Below, piece by piece: positions 1 to 5,303 of a DNA stretch of 33,999 nucleotides. A model generated the notes under the pieces. The model did no database searches. It was not told the origin of the DNA and saw only the letters and a list, made by a program, of their open reading frames with translations. This DNA comes from a virus, in the IMG/VR virus record IMGVR_UViG_3300024520_000289, positions 1 to 33,999 of that record. One strand, 5' to 3'. Made by a program: the position numbers and the translations under genes. Position 1 is the stretch's first letter. Each line of letters starts with the position of its first letter.

Positions 1-366
1 CAGTTCTGCGGTAAGCCCGGATGTCGAGTTGTCGTAAGCGACGAGGTCAGCGCCTTTGCCGTCTGCTGCTGTTGTCAGTTGTGACAGGCGTGGGATGCCT
101 GTGGAGTCGGTGGCGTCAGCCTCGCTTTTGAACGTGCCTGTTGCAACGTCGTACACGAGAGCGGTGTTGGTGTTCTTCCACGTTGAAGTACCAGTGTCGT
201 AGTACCAGAGCGACCCGGCTGACACCGATGTCTCGTCGAACGTAGGCCCGGTGTCTGCTGGGGGTGCGTCAGGGACGACCCCTGGTTGTGGGGCAGTTGC
301 TCGTTCGCGGCTGCTCACAGGCCTTGGCAGCTTTGTATCACTGTGGCGGGAGTTGCGAGATGGCAT
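1..366 (-). CDS. Tail fibre/spike-like protein, N-terminal part (cut by window edge)
   Basis: The reading frame is open from an ATG at 366 to base 1, giving 122 residues with no stop, so the gene continues beyond the window. The start is supported by an AGGAAG ribosome-binding site just upstream, overlapping the stop of the preceding gene. The visible part is a Pro-rich, low-complexity leader of about 50 residues. A Trp/Tyr/Thr-rich stretch (around SLWYYDTGTSTW) follows, and then a segment ending in GADLVAYDNSTSGLTAE. The last motif is typical of the start of phage tail fibre or tail spike modules, where it precedes a beta-helical or receptor-binding region. I infer a second adsorption protein in addition to the T7-like fibre at 5300-6613. 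The receptor-binding or enzymatic domain lies outside the window, so specificity cannot be judged. Confidence 0.65.
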   Translation of the reverse strand, partial: MPSRNSRHSDTKLPRPVSSRERATAPQPGVVPDAPPADTGPTFDETSVSAGSLWYYDTGTSTWKNTNTALVYDVATGTFKSEADATDSTGIPRLSQLTTAADGKGADLVAYDNSTSGLTAEL

Positions 367-372
367 GGGCGC

Positions 373-645
373 TTACTTCCTGTTGCGCCGTCGTGCAGCG
401 CGTCGTTCCGACCGTCTCTGTTTCCTTTTGCTCTTCTTGGCAGACGCCTTCACAGACGCTTCTTCAGCATTTGATGCGGCTTTCATGGCAGCTTCAGCGA
501 GCGCGGTTGTGAACAGGATGTTCGACTGGTTAGCGCGGATGCGGCGGATCAGTGCGGTGTTAGCCAGCCTGACTGTGAACAGTGTGACCAGGGCGACGGA
601 CTGTACGGAGACGACGCCGACACAAACCCAAAGCAGAATCTCCAT
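373..645 (-). CDS. Small membrane protein with very basic C-terminus (holin-like candidate)
   Basis: A 90-residue protein. The frame is open further upstream, but the ATG at 645 is preferred because AAGGAGAGAGAC lies directly before it and a membrane segment begins at once. Residues about 4-27 form one strongly hydrophobic helix. Residues about 30-65 are helical and Ala-rich, and residues 70-90 are almost entirely Lys and Arg. One N-terminal transmembrane helix plus a charged cytoplasmic tail is the layout of small class II/III-type holins and of some inner-membrane phage proteins. It lies between a putative lipoprotein and a tail gene, in the late block beyond the terminase. I see no family match, and holin is an inference from topology and position only. 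A nucleic-acid or membrane-anchoring role is also possible. Confidence 0.6.
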   Translation of the reverse strand: MEILLWVCVGVVSVQSVALVTLFTVRLANTALIRRIRANQSNILFTTALAEAAMKAASNAEEASVKASAKKSKRKQRRSERRAARRRNRK

Positions 646-737
646 GTCTCTCTCCTTACATGGGGGTGAAGTAGATGGATCAGTTTCAACTCGTGATCCA
701 GGAGCCAACCACAAAGGAGAACCGATGTGCGTTTGCG

Positions 738-1094
738 TCAGAGCGTCGAGGCTTCGTCGTACAGCCGTCGCAGGATGAAGCACGACCTCATATAGGTCAG
801 CTTCTGCGTCTGCGTCAGTCTGTCGTCAGCGGCAACACCTTCGTCGTGTAGACGGCAGATGGTGGCGACGTAAGGGCGGGCCTGAGCCCCTGGCACTCGG
901 TCGCCTGACTCTACGAGTCCACGCAGGCTGTCCACAGCCGAGGTGAACTCTGTGAGCTTTGCGGGGTCGTTCGCGACGTAAGCCTGGGTTCTCTGTGTGA
1001 CGGGTGTGAGTAGGTCTTTAGTGACCTCCGCGTCCACCGAGTAGGCTGCGGCGCAAGAGCCGAGGAGGACGCAGATCGACAAGAGCCTCCACAT
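738..1094 (-). CDS. Putative small secreted lipoprotein
   Basis: A 118-residue protein beginning with a short signal sequence. A positively charged start (MWR) is followed by a hydrophobic core and a lipobox-like L11-G12-S13-C14, which would be processed by signal peptidase II at Cys14. Cleavage by signal peptidase I after the following Ala run is the alternative. The mature part is soluble and helical, with two further Cys residues in its second half, and matches no family I recognise. The start codon overlaps the stop of the upstream gene (TGATG), so the two are translationally coupled. Its position next to a small membrane protein and a lipase makes a role in the envelope stage of lysis conceivable, such as an outer spanin. 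It lacks the Pro-rich character usual for outer spanins. Confidence 0.65.
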   Translation of the reverse strand: MWRLLSICVLLGSCAAAYSVDAEVTKDLLTPVTQRTQAYVANDPAKLTEFTSAVDSLRGLVESGDRVPGAQARPYVATICRLHDEGVAADDRLTQTQKLTYMRSCFILRRLYDEASTL

Positions 1095-1405
1095 CAGACA
1101 CCCCCTCTCAGTAGAGCGGCCCCGGTAGCCATGCTTCTCATGGCGACCCTCAGGACGCTACGCGAGACCGACCACAGTGCTTTGGACGCTCTGATCTTCT
1201 GAAGCTCCAGAAGCCCTTTGAGTTGGGCTTCCAGTTCCAGACTTAGATCAGTGATCCCTGCTGCGCTTGCGACAGCAAGCTCTGGCAGGATCAGGTTGAC
1301 CATAGCTGTGATCTGTTGGACTTCTTCTTCACTGACGAGCTTCGAGATCTCGTCTACCAAAGCGCCGCTGAGTTCGGACAGTGGATCGTTGTTCTCTTCG
1401 GTCAC
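1094..1405 (-). CDS. Hypothetical 103-aa helical protein
   Basis: The start is GTG at 1405 with AAGGAG about 6 bases upstream, and it overlaps the stop of the 36-aa ORF before it (GTGA). The first 30 residues are acidic. The middle (about 31-70) is a hydrophobic, amphipathic helical region, and the C-terminal 30 residues are basic and Ala/Gly-rich. There is no signal peptide or clear membrane span, although residues 40-52 are apolar. I do not recognise the family. It is the central member of a chain of overlapping genes (lipase, 36 aa, 103 aa, lipoprotein) that must be co-translated, so a function linked to the lipase or to lysis is plausible but not shown. Confidence 0.6.
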   Translation of the reverse strand: MTEENNDPLSELSGALVDEISKLVSEEEVQQITAMVNLILPELAVASAAGITDLSLELEAQLKGLLELQKIRASKALWSVSRSVLRVAMRSMATGAALLRGGV

Positions 1406-1512
1406 TGTTTCTCCTTCACGACCAGGGCTACCTTTTCACCGTCAGGCACATGGACTCCAAGGCTGTTGAGTTCCTTGGTGATCTGTTCCCTCATCTGTTC
1501 ATCTTGGATCAC
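1402..1512 (-). CDS. Very small coupled ORF (36 aa)
   Basis: This ORF fills the gap between the lipase and the 103-aa gene. It starts with GTG at 1512, inside the last codons of the lipase, with GAGGAAG placed 5 bases upstream. It ends in TGA overlapping the GTG start of the next gene. The product is a charged peptide with a Glu/Gln/Lys-rich N-terminal half, a GVHVPDG turn in the middle and a Val/Lys-rich end. Overlap at both ends and a good ribosome-binding site argue that it is translated, at least to carry ribosomes through. No homology is recognised and the function is unknown. Confidence 0.5.
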   Translation of the reverse strand: MIQDEQMREQITKELNSLGVHVPDGEKVALVVKEKQ

Positions 1513-2215
1513 AGTGCTTCCTCAACCGGCTGACGTAGGAGTCGATGTCGTGGGCGAGGCCTGGTTCTATTCGCCCGCTGATCCAGTCCCAGAGGGACTG
1601 CCTACGCTTGACCAGTCCCTTGTGAGTGACGACACGTCGGGTGCCTTGGTGGGTGTACCCAAGCAGCCATGGCGGTGTGGATGGCACGATGTCGCCTGCG
1701 TTCACGACTCTGAAGTGTGGGTCGAGGAACATGTCACGCCATCTACCGTCTCCGACCCTTGGGGCTCCGAAGCTGTAGACGGCTTCCACGTCTGCGTATG
1801 GCAAGTTCACTAACGCCGACGTAATCGCGGCTATGGCACCACCAAGGCTGTGCCCTGCGAGCCACGCGCTTGTTTGTATGTCGGGGTCTTGTTCGAGGAC
1901 TGGGGCGATCTCTCGGACTGCTGCGAGGAACCCGGAGTGGACTTGTCGGTAGTCTTCGAGTGTGGTCCTCCCCATGGAGGTGTTCCTCTTCCAGTCGGTG
2001 AAGTCGTCGGTTCCTCTGAAGCAGATGACGGTGTGATCCTTGGTTACCCACCCACGGGCCACGGTTGCTCCGCACTCCCAGGATCGGACTGACCCAAGGT
2101 GCGACCACTTGTCAACGAAGGCCTCGTGGCTTCCGTAGGTGTCACGGCACGCCTCGGCCAGTACCAGCGCACGGTGGGCACTGAATACGGACGGGTCGTG
2201 GGATGGTCTGAACAT
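1499..2215 (-). CDS. Class 3 lipase (alpha/beta hydrolase)
   Basis: A 238-residue alpha/beta hydrolase of the lipase class 3 family, which hydrolyses ester bonds of acylglycerols or related lipids. The family signature is complete. The FRGTD motif (residues 66-70) forms the oxyanion region. The nucleophile elbow is GHSLGG (121-126) with Ser123. SFGAPRVG (148-155) follows, then the acidic residue Asp175 in NAGDIVP and His222 in the C-terminal LAHD. No signal peptide is visible, so export would need lysis, a holin, or incorporation into the particle. It sits 7 bp after the 126-aa gene and overlaps the next small ORF. Esterases and lipases occur in some phages as envelope-attacking lysis enzymes (LysB of mycobacteriophages, from a different subfamily) or virion enzymes. 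Either role fits here. The family assignment is firm; the biological role is inferred. Confidence 0.9.
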   Translation of the reverse strand: MFRPSHDPSVFSAHRALVLAEACRDTYGSHEAFVDKWSHLGSVRSWECGATVARGWVTKDHTVICFRGTDDFTDWKRNTSMGRTTLEDYRQVHSGFLAAVREIAPVLEQDPDIQTSAWLAGHSLGGAIAAITSALVNLPYADVEAVYSFGAPRVGDGRWRDMFLDPHFRVVNAGDIVPSTPPWLLGYTHQGTRRVVTHKGLVKRRQSLWDWISGRIEPGLAHDIDSYVSRLRKHCDPR

Positions 2216-2222
2216 GGCCCGG

Positions 2223-2603
2223 TTAAGAGGGGATGATGGCGTAGACGAGGTTGATCGTGCCGCTGTGGTCGTTGGTGCCGAAGTCCCAGTTGAGGGCTTC
2301 GTTCTCTCCGCAGCAGAACCAGCCGTAGCGGTTCAGTGGCATCGACCAAGGGCTGTTCGTTTTGAAGTCCACCCGCATCACCTGGGTGATGCCGCTCTTT
2401 ATGAACCACGACTTTGAAGTGTTTGCTGCGTGGAACAACGCGAGGACGACGATCTTCTTCCCAGCGCCGGGAGCAGCGACGATCTCCTGCTCGTCGTCGT
2501 CTTGCGAGAACCCAACGCAGAGATGAGTGACCCCAGTGGAGCCGCGCTCGATCGTCTCCATGTCGTCGTAGTTAGCGGTGGACGTGTAGGTGGTGAGTGC
2601 CAT
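2223..2603 (-). CDS. Hypothetical 126-aa late protein, probably beta-rich
   Basis: A 126-residue protein starting with ATG at 2603. The ribosome-binding site is weak, and a 7-bp stem-loop lies directly upstream (2614-2635). The sequence alternates short hydrophobic strands with polar turns (KKIVVLALFHAA, and GTINLVYAIIP at the end) and has adjacent cysteines (FCCGEN). That pattern suggests a compact beta-sandwich such as a small virion decoration or tail-associated domain. No family is recognised. It is the first gene after the 460-bp structured non-coding region and the first of the second late block, directly upstream of the lipase. A structural or lipase-partner role is a guess. Confidence 0.65.
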   Translation of the reverse strand: MALTTYTSTANYDDMETIERGSTGVTHLCVGFSQDDDEQEIVAAPGAGKKIVVLALFHAANTSKSWFIKSGITQVMRVDFKTNSPWSMPLNRYGWFCCGENEALNWDFGTNDHSGTINLVYAIIPS

Positions 2604-2613
2604 TTGGTTACGG

Positions 2614-2635
2614 TTCCCTATTATTTACTAGGGAA
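2614..2635 (-). repeat. 7-bp stem-loop before the 126-aa gene
   Basis: TTCCCTA (2614-2620) pairs with TAGGGAA (2629-2635) around an 8-base AT-rich loop. It lies about 11 bases before the ATG at 2603, in the leader of the minus-strand transcript. There it could be an RNase III-type processing site or could modulate translation. It overlaps the next stem-loop by two bases, so the two cannot both be fully formed. Confidence 0.45.
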
Positions 2636-2654
2636 AGGCCCCTTAAGGGCCTTT
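2634..2654. terminator. 8-bp GC-rich stem-loop, weak terminator candidate
   Basis: AAAGGCCC (2634-2641) pairs with GGGCCTTT (2647-2654) around a 5-base loop. Each side is flanked by only three T residues, so as an intrinsic terminator it would be weak in both directions. It may instead be a processing stem. Confidence 0.35.
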
Positions 2655-2713
2655 ACCCCTGTCTAAAAGCTCTTGTGCCTCGTAGCTGCTTGCGCTTGGC
2701 TTCCACCCATGAA

Positions 2714-2736
2714 GGGAAGAAGAACCCCCGAAGGGG
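2714..2736 (-). terminator. cUUCGg hairpin with pyrimidine tail (minus-strand terminator candidate)
   Basis: Read on the minus strand, CCCC-TTCG-GGGG (2736 down to 2725) is followed by TTCTTCTTCCC. UUCG closed by C-G is an extra-stable tetraloop common in bacterial terminators. The tail is T-rich but interrupted by C, so efficiency is uncertain. It would act on transcripts running out of the terminase gene. The same bases can alternatively pair with the right arm of the long inverted repeat. Confidence 0.45.
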
Positions 2737-2749
2737 AAGAGAAAGGGGA

Positions 2750-2812
2750 AGTGGATTGGGAACGCTTCATTTGCGCCATATTTACTATAGTAGCGTTTTA
2801 CCCCAGTCCACT
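2750..2812. repeat. Nested inner stem enclosing a CTATAG-containing palindrome
   Basis: AGTGGATTGGG (2750-2760) can pair with CCCAGTCCACT (2802-2812) with one wobble. The adjacent AACGCT (2761-2766) pairs with AGCGTT (2792-2797). The apex contains the 10-base palindrome TACTATAGTA (2783-2792), whose CTATAG core is reminiscent of the melting region of T7-family promoters. An alternative pairing exists between ATTGGG (2755-2760) and CCCAAT (2821-2826), so at least two folds compete. Confidence 0.5.
2782..2793 (-). promoter_or_regulatory. 12-mer motif, copy 1 (candidate phage promoter element)
   Basis: On the minus strand this reads CTACTATAGTAA. It matches the copy at 2962-2973 at 11 of 12 positions. 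Two copies in the one large intergenic region, ahead of a new block of late genes, suggest a recognition site for the phage RNA polymerase or a regulator. This is inference. I did not see the motif at other gene boundaries. Confidence 0.3.
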
Positions 2813-2827
2813 AACTCCGACCCAATG

Positions 2828-2856
2828 TAAGTAGTTGCCCTGTATGGGGTTACTTA
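2828..2856. repeat. Small nested stem-loop
   Basis: TAAGTA (2828-2833) pairs with TACTTA (2851-2856), and inside it CCC (2838-2840) pairs with GGG (2846-2848) around TGTAT. It lies between the inner stem and the right arm of the long inverted repeat, adding to the nested structure. Confidence 0.4.
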
Positions 2857-2874
2857 ACGTGCCTTGTCGTTCCT

Positions 2875-2895
2875 CCCCTTCGGGGGTTCTTCTTC
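2875..2895 (+). terminator. cUUCGg hairpin with pyrimidine tail (plus-strand counterpart)
   Basis: On the plus strand CCCC-TTCG-GGGG (2875-2886) is followed by TTCTTCTTC (2887-2895). This mirrors the minus-strand hairpin in the left arm. There is no plus-strand gene upstream for it to terminate, so it may exist mainly as the second arm of the long inverted repeat or block antisense transcription. Confidence 0.35.
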
Positions 2896-2934
2896 CCCTC
2901 ATGGGTGGTCGTTGGGCAGGAGGTAGCCTTCGGA

Positions 2935-2951
2935 AGTGGGCAGAGCCCACT
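2935..2951. repeat. Perfect 7-bp stem-loop
   Basis: AGTGGGC (2935-2941) pairs perfectly with GCCCACT (2945-2951) around the loop AGA. There is no T-run next to it on either strand, so it is not a typical intrinsic terminator. It lies between the long inverted repeat and copy 2 of the 12-mer. Confidence 0.45.
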
Positions 2952-2961
2952 CCCAGTGGAA

Positions 2962-2973
2962 TTACCATAGTAG
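2962..2973 (-). promoter_or_regulatory. 12-mer motif, copy 2 (candidate phage promoter element)
   Basis: On the minus strand this reads CTACTATGGTAA, one base different from the copy at 2782-2793. It directly follows, in minus-strand order, the end of the 11-bp inverted repeat after the terminase. It could start transcription of the lipase block. The function is not proven. Confidence 0.3.
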
Positions 2974-3061
2974 GCCTGAGAGCCCCTCAGATGGTCAGTA
3001 GCGCGGGTCGCGACTACTTGCTCAGGTCTGTGGTCGAGTCCCTTTAGCGAGGCTCTCAGGC
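2974..3061. repeat. 11-bp perfect inverted repeat just after the large terminase gene
   Basis: GCCTGAGAGCC (2974-2984) and GGCTCTCAGGC (3051-3061) are perfect reverse complements separated by 66 bases. In minus-strand RNA this closes a large stem starting four bases after the terminase stop codon. The 88-base span has the size of a tRNA, but I could not fold a T arm or anticodon arm in it, so I do not call a tRNA. It could be a structured 3' end of the late mRNA. Confidence 0.55.
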
Positions 3062-3064
3062 GCC

Positions 3065-4873
3065 TTAGCGGCGAAGCCAGCCTTTAGGGCTGGTGGTCGT
3101 TTCCGTAGGTTTCGGTCCCAGGGTGGTCTTCATCCGCTCTCGCTGCCGTTTGAACGTGTCTTTCCATTCACGGTCGGAACTCTTCCGTTCCGCATCCTGG
3201 GCCATTGCTTTGGTGAAGTACGCGACCCCAATGGCGAGTGCATCGAGACGGTCGTCGTGCTTCAGGCACGACCTGTCAGCGGTCAGCCTTGTCAACTGGT
3301 GGAACAGTTGACGGTAGAGGGCCACGTCCTGGCCTTCGCCGCTGTGGCTCCGTTGGTCCTCAAGGATGACCTGCTTGTTGACGACCAGCCTGTGCTGGTT
3401 CATGAGCGGCTCCAGCGTCTGGATGATCCGCCGCTCCTTCTGCCCGGTTGACCACTCAGCATCCTCAACCTTGCAGGGGTAGATGCTGTGCATGATGGGC
3501 TTGAGCAGTTCGTTGAACATGCCTCCACCGTAGTTCGGCTCGACTATGCACTTGTTCACCTTCCAGTGCTTCGCTCGGTTCGCGAGGTAGGAGAGGTTCT
3601 CTTCGGTGAACCCTCCCACGAGACCACGGCACTCCATGAGGTAGATGAACCCGTACAGTTGCTTGAGTACGACGTAGGCAAGCTCGTCCTTACCGCGACC
3701 ACTGGGGTCAACCGCCATGATCGACCCCTGGTACTCCAGCATCTCGCCCTTCAACTGCATCGGGCGGTAGTAGCGGTCGCCTCTGAATCCGACGACGGGA
3801 ACGTCGCTGACGATGAGGTCAGGGCTCGCGGCCCACACTGGGTGTTCTGAAGTGAGGTCCGGGTTGAGGGCCATCACAATGAGATCGGATAGCTTCAGCG
3901 GATACCTGTCAGCGTCAGCCAACGAGGTGTCGAGCATGAACTGGAGCGCGAACCCAGAGCGACCGTAGCTCGCCTCACGTTCACACAGATCAGCCTCGGA
4001 GAACCGCTCAGGGTCACAGGGCTTGCCGCTCTTGCCGTCGAGCCCACCTCCTGTGCGGAGGCTTGGGTCGGCTTCCATCTCTTGTCGGAGTATCCCGGCC
4101 AGAGCGTAGCTGTGCGCCTTCATCCAAGCACTGCTCGGGTATCTGGCAGGCCAGACAATCCGCTTGTACCCACGCTTCTCAAGTTCTGCGTAGACGGTGT
4201 CCTCGCACTGTGGTGTGCCGAGGTACAAGACGACACCACCGGGCTTGAGGATAGCGTCGAACTCCTTGACACGTTCAGCGAGCTTCTCCCGCATCGTTTG
4301 TGTCTCGGACGTGTTCGGCGTCTCCACATCGTCAGGCACGATGAGATCGGCACGGGAGCCCGCGAGTTGCCCCATCACACCCACCGACTTCACACTTGGG
4401 GCGTGTGAGGCAGGGGCAAGGCCGACATCGAACGCTACGTTGGAGTAGCGGTGGCCCTTGTCGAAGTCCGGTTTCAACGGGGCCAGGACATCGACCTCGT
4501 GGATCAGTCGCTTGGTGAACGTGGAGAACTCGTCTGCACGCTGCTTGGCACTGGAGCAGACCATGTTGTTCAAGTCTGGTCGCATCGCCAGTACCCAGTC
4601 CACCACCGCACTCGTGATCCACGACTTACCTACCCCTCGGAACGCTTGCAGCACGACGCGCTTGGCTGGTGCCCCGTTCTCCTCATCCCAAAGGACCGGG
4701 TACTGCTCCTTGAACCAAGGCACGTCCTCTTTCAGGAGGTGGTGCTTGACCACACCCTGGAGGCAGTTAGCCATGTCGTACTGGACCTTGGTGGGCTGAG
4801 GTAGCCCAAGCGTGGCCCAGACGAGGAAGATGAACACGCGGAAGTCCTTGAGTCGGAGGTCCGCGAAGATCAT
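3065..4873 (-). CDS. terL: Terminase large subunit (T7 gp19-like)
   Basis: A 602-residue DNA-packaging motor and nuclease (T7 gp19 is 586 aa). It translocates concatemeric DNA into the procapsid at the portal and cuts it. The ATPase domain shows a Walker A motif AFRGVGKS (77-84) and a Walker B ADLIVPDD (175-182). The C-terminal RNase H-like nuclease has its expected acidic residues in AVDPSGRGKDE (Asp389), VEPNYGGG (Glu445) and HDDRLDAL (539-546). The C-terminus is basic and Thr/Pro-rich. The start is fixed by an ATGA overlap with the small terminase gene, so the two subunits are coupled. It is the last gene of the T7-like late operon and is followed by the structured non-coding region. Identification is firm. 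Confidence 0.97.
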   Translation of the reverse strand: MIFADLRLKDFRVFIFLVWATLGLPQPTKVQYDMANCLQGVVKHHLLKEDVPWFKEQYPVLWDEENGAPAKRVVLQAFRGVGKSWITSAVVDWVLAMRPDLNNMVCSSAKQRADEFSTFTKRLIHEVDVLAPLKPDFDKGHRYSNVAFDVGLAPASHAPSVKSVGVMGQLAGSRADLIVPDDVETPNTSETQTMREKLAERVKEFDAILKPGGVVLYLGTPQCEDTVYAELEKRGYKRIVWPARYPSSAWMKAHSYALAGILRQEMEADPSLRTGGGLDGKSGKPCDPERFSEADLCEREASYGRSGFALQFMLDTSLADADRYPLKLSDLIVMALNPDLTSEHPVWAASPDLIVSDVPVVGFRGDRYYRPMQLKGEMLEYQGSIMAVDPSGRGKDELAYVVLKQLYGFIYLMECRGLVGGFTEENLSYLANRAKHWKVNKCIVEPNYGGGMFNELLKPIMHSIYPCKVEDAEWSTGQKERRIIQTLEPLMNQHRLVVNKQVILEDQRSHSGEGQDVALYRQLFHQLTRLTADRSCLKHDDRLDALAIGVAYFTKAMAQDAERKSSDREWKDTFKRQRERMKTTLGPKPTETTTSPKGWLRR

Positions 4874-5070
4874 GCAATCTCCTCATCAAAACTGGGGAGC
4901 TTGCTCATCAACGACGGGCCGTCCTTGTGCGCCCCCATGTCAGCGTTGACGCCGTTGTTGTGGAGGAACTTGATGGCAAGCTCGATCACTTTCGGGTTGA
5001 CCTCGTCCAGCCCAAGCTCTTCGAGCAGGGTCTGTACGACAGTCTCGAACAGTGCGTTCATGTCACTCAT
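4870..5070 (-). CDS. terS: Terminase small subunit (T7 gp18-like), by position
   Basis: A 66-residue acidic protein; the frame is open upstream to 5133. The ATG at 5070 is chosen because AAGGTGAC precedes it and it overlaps the previous stop by ATGA, as does its own stop with terL. The product begins MSDMNALFETVV and is mostly helical, and its middle (NPKVIELAIKFLHNNG) is a recognisable motif of small T7-like gp18 proteins. Small terminases bind the packaging site and activate the large subunit. At 66 residues it is shorter than T7 gp18 (89 aa). The call rests on position directly before terL and helical character, with modest sequence support. Confidence 0.75.
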   Translation of the reverse strand: MSDMNALFETVVQTLLEELGLDEVNPKVIELAIKFLHNNGVNADMGAHKDGPSLMSKLPSFDEEIA

Positions 5071-5303
5071 GGTGTCACCTTGCTTACGAGGCTGGACACG
5101 GCTGCGGTGACCGCGACCCAGATCAGTGCCCAAGCCTTCTTCTTGCTCGTCTCCAGTTTGCGGATGCGTTCCCCGTACCCAGGGTTCTCGAAGTCACCAA
5201 CAAGTACGTCCTCGATGCGGTCCACCTTCAGGTTCAGGGTGTCGAGCCTGTCAAGGAGGTGCTGGTTGATAGCACGCCGGTCGTTGGTCACTTCGTCGGT
5301 CAT
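5067..5303 (-). CDS. Small tail-anchored membrane protein, XhlA/holin-like
   Basis: A 78-residue protein. Residues 10-55 are charged and predicted to form a coiled coil (heptad-like DRLDTLNLKVDRIEDVL). One hydrophobic transmembrane segment follows (about 57-73) with a short C-terminal tail. This layout, with the RIRKLE motif before the membrane helix, resembles the XhlA family of holin-associated membrane proteins. T7 encodes its holin gp17.5 in the same place, between the tail fibre and the small terminase, which supports a lysis role. It overlaps both neighbours by ATGA, so expression is coupled to the fibre and terminase genes. Holin is the likeliest call; a spanin-like protein is the alternative. 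Confidence 0.65.
   Translation of the reverse strand: MTDEVTNDRRAINQHLLDRLDTLNLKVDRIEDVLVGDFENPGYGERIRKLETSKKKAWALIWVAVTAAVSSLVSKVTP

Larger units (their letters stand above)
2703..2908. repeat. Long inverted repeat, 38-bp arms
   Basis: The left arm (2703-2740) and the reverse complement of the right arm (2871-2908) match at 36 of 38 positions. Arms are separated by 130 bases that themselves contain nested stems. Both differences are A versus G when the arms are compared in the same sense. In a minus-strand transcript they become U-G wobble pairs, whereas in a plus-strand transcript they are A-C mismatches. The pairing is therefore fully preserved only in RNA made in the direction in which the surrounding genes are read. 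Each arm also contains a small cUUCGg-type hairpin on one strand. Confidence 0.8.
2604..3064. other. Structured non-coding region between terminase and lipase block
   Basis: About 460 bases without a convincing gene. They hold a dense set of inverted repeats: stem-loops at 2614-2635, 2634-2654, 2828-2856 and 2935-2951; a 38-bp arm pair at 2703-2740/2871-2908; an inner stem at 2750-2766/2792-2812; and an 11-bp pair at 2974-2984/3051-3061. A near-identical 12-mer occurs at 2782-2793 and 2962-2973. The region separates the end of the T7-like late operon from a second block of late genes, so it probably handles termination and re-initiation of minus-strand transcription. An origin, packaging or attachment role cannot be excluded. 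Confidence 0.6.

Noticed and set aside
1-366. Circular joining of the window ends, since the left partial frame would read on into 33999 in phase
   Set aside because: One in three joins would be in phase by chance. The joined product shows no typical continuation of the fibre motif, so circularity is not supported.
2974-3061. Possible tRNA suggested by an 11-bp acceptor-like stem and a GTCGAGTCC string
   Set aside because: No 5-bp T stem, no anticodon arm and no proper D arm could be folded, and the stem is too long for an acceptor.
5071-5133. Upstream extension of the small terminase to 5133
   Set aside because: It would overlap the preceding gene by about 67 bases and lacks a ribosome-binding site, while the ATG at 5070 has both a site and the ATGA overlap.
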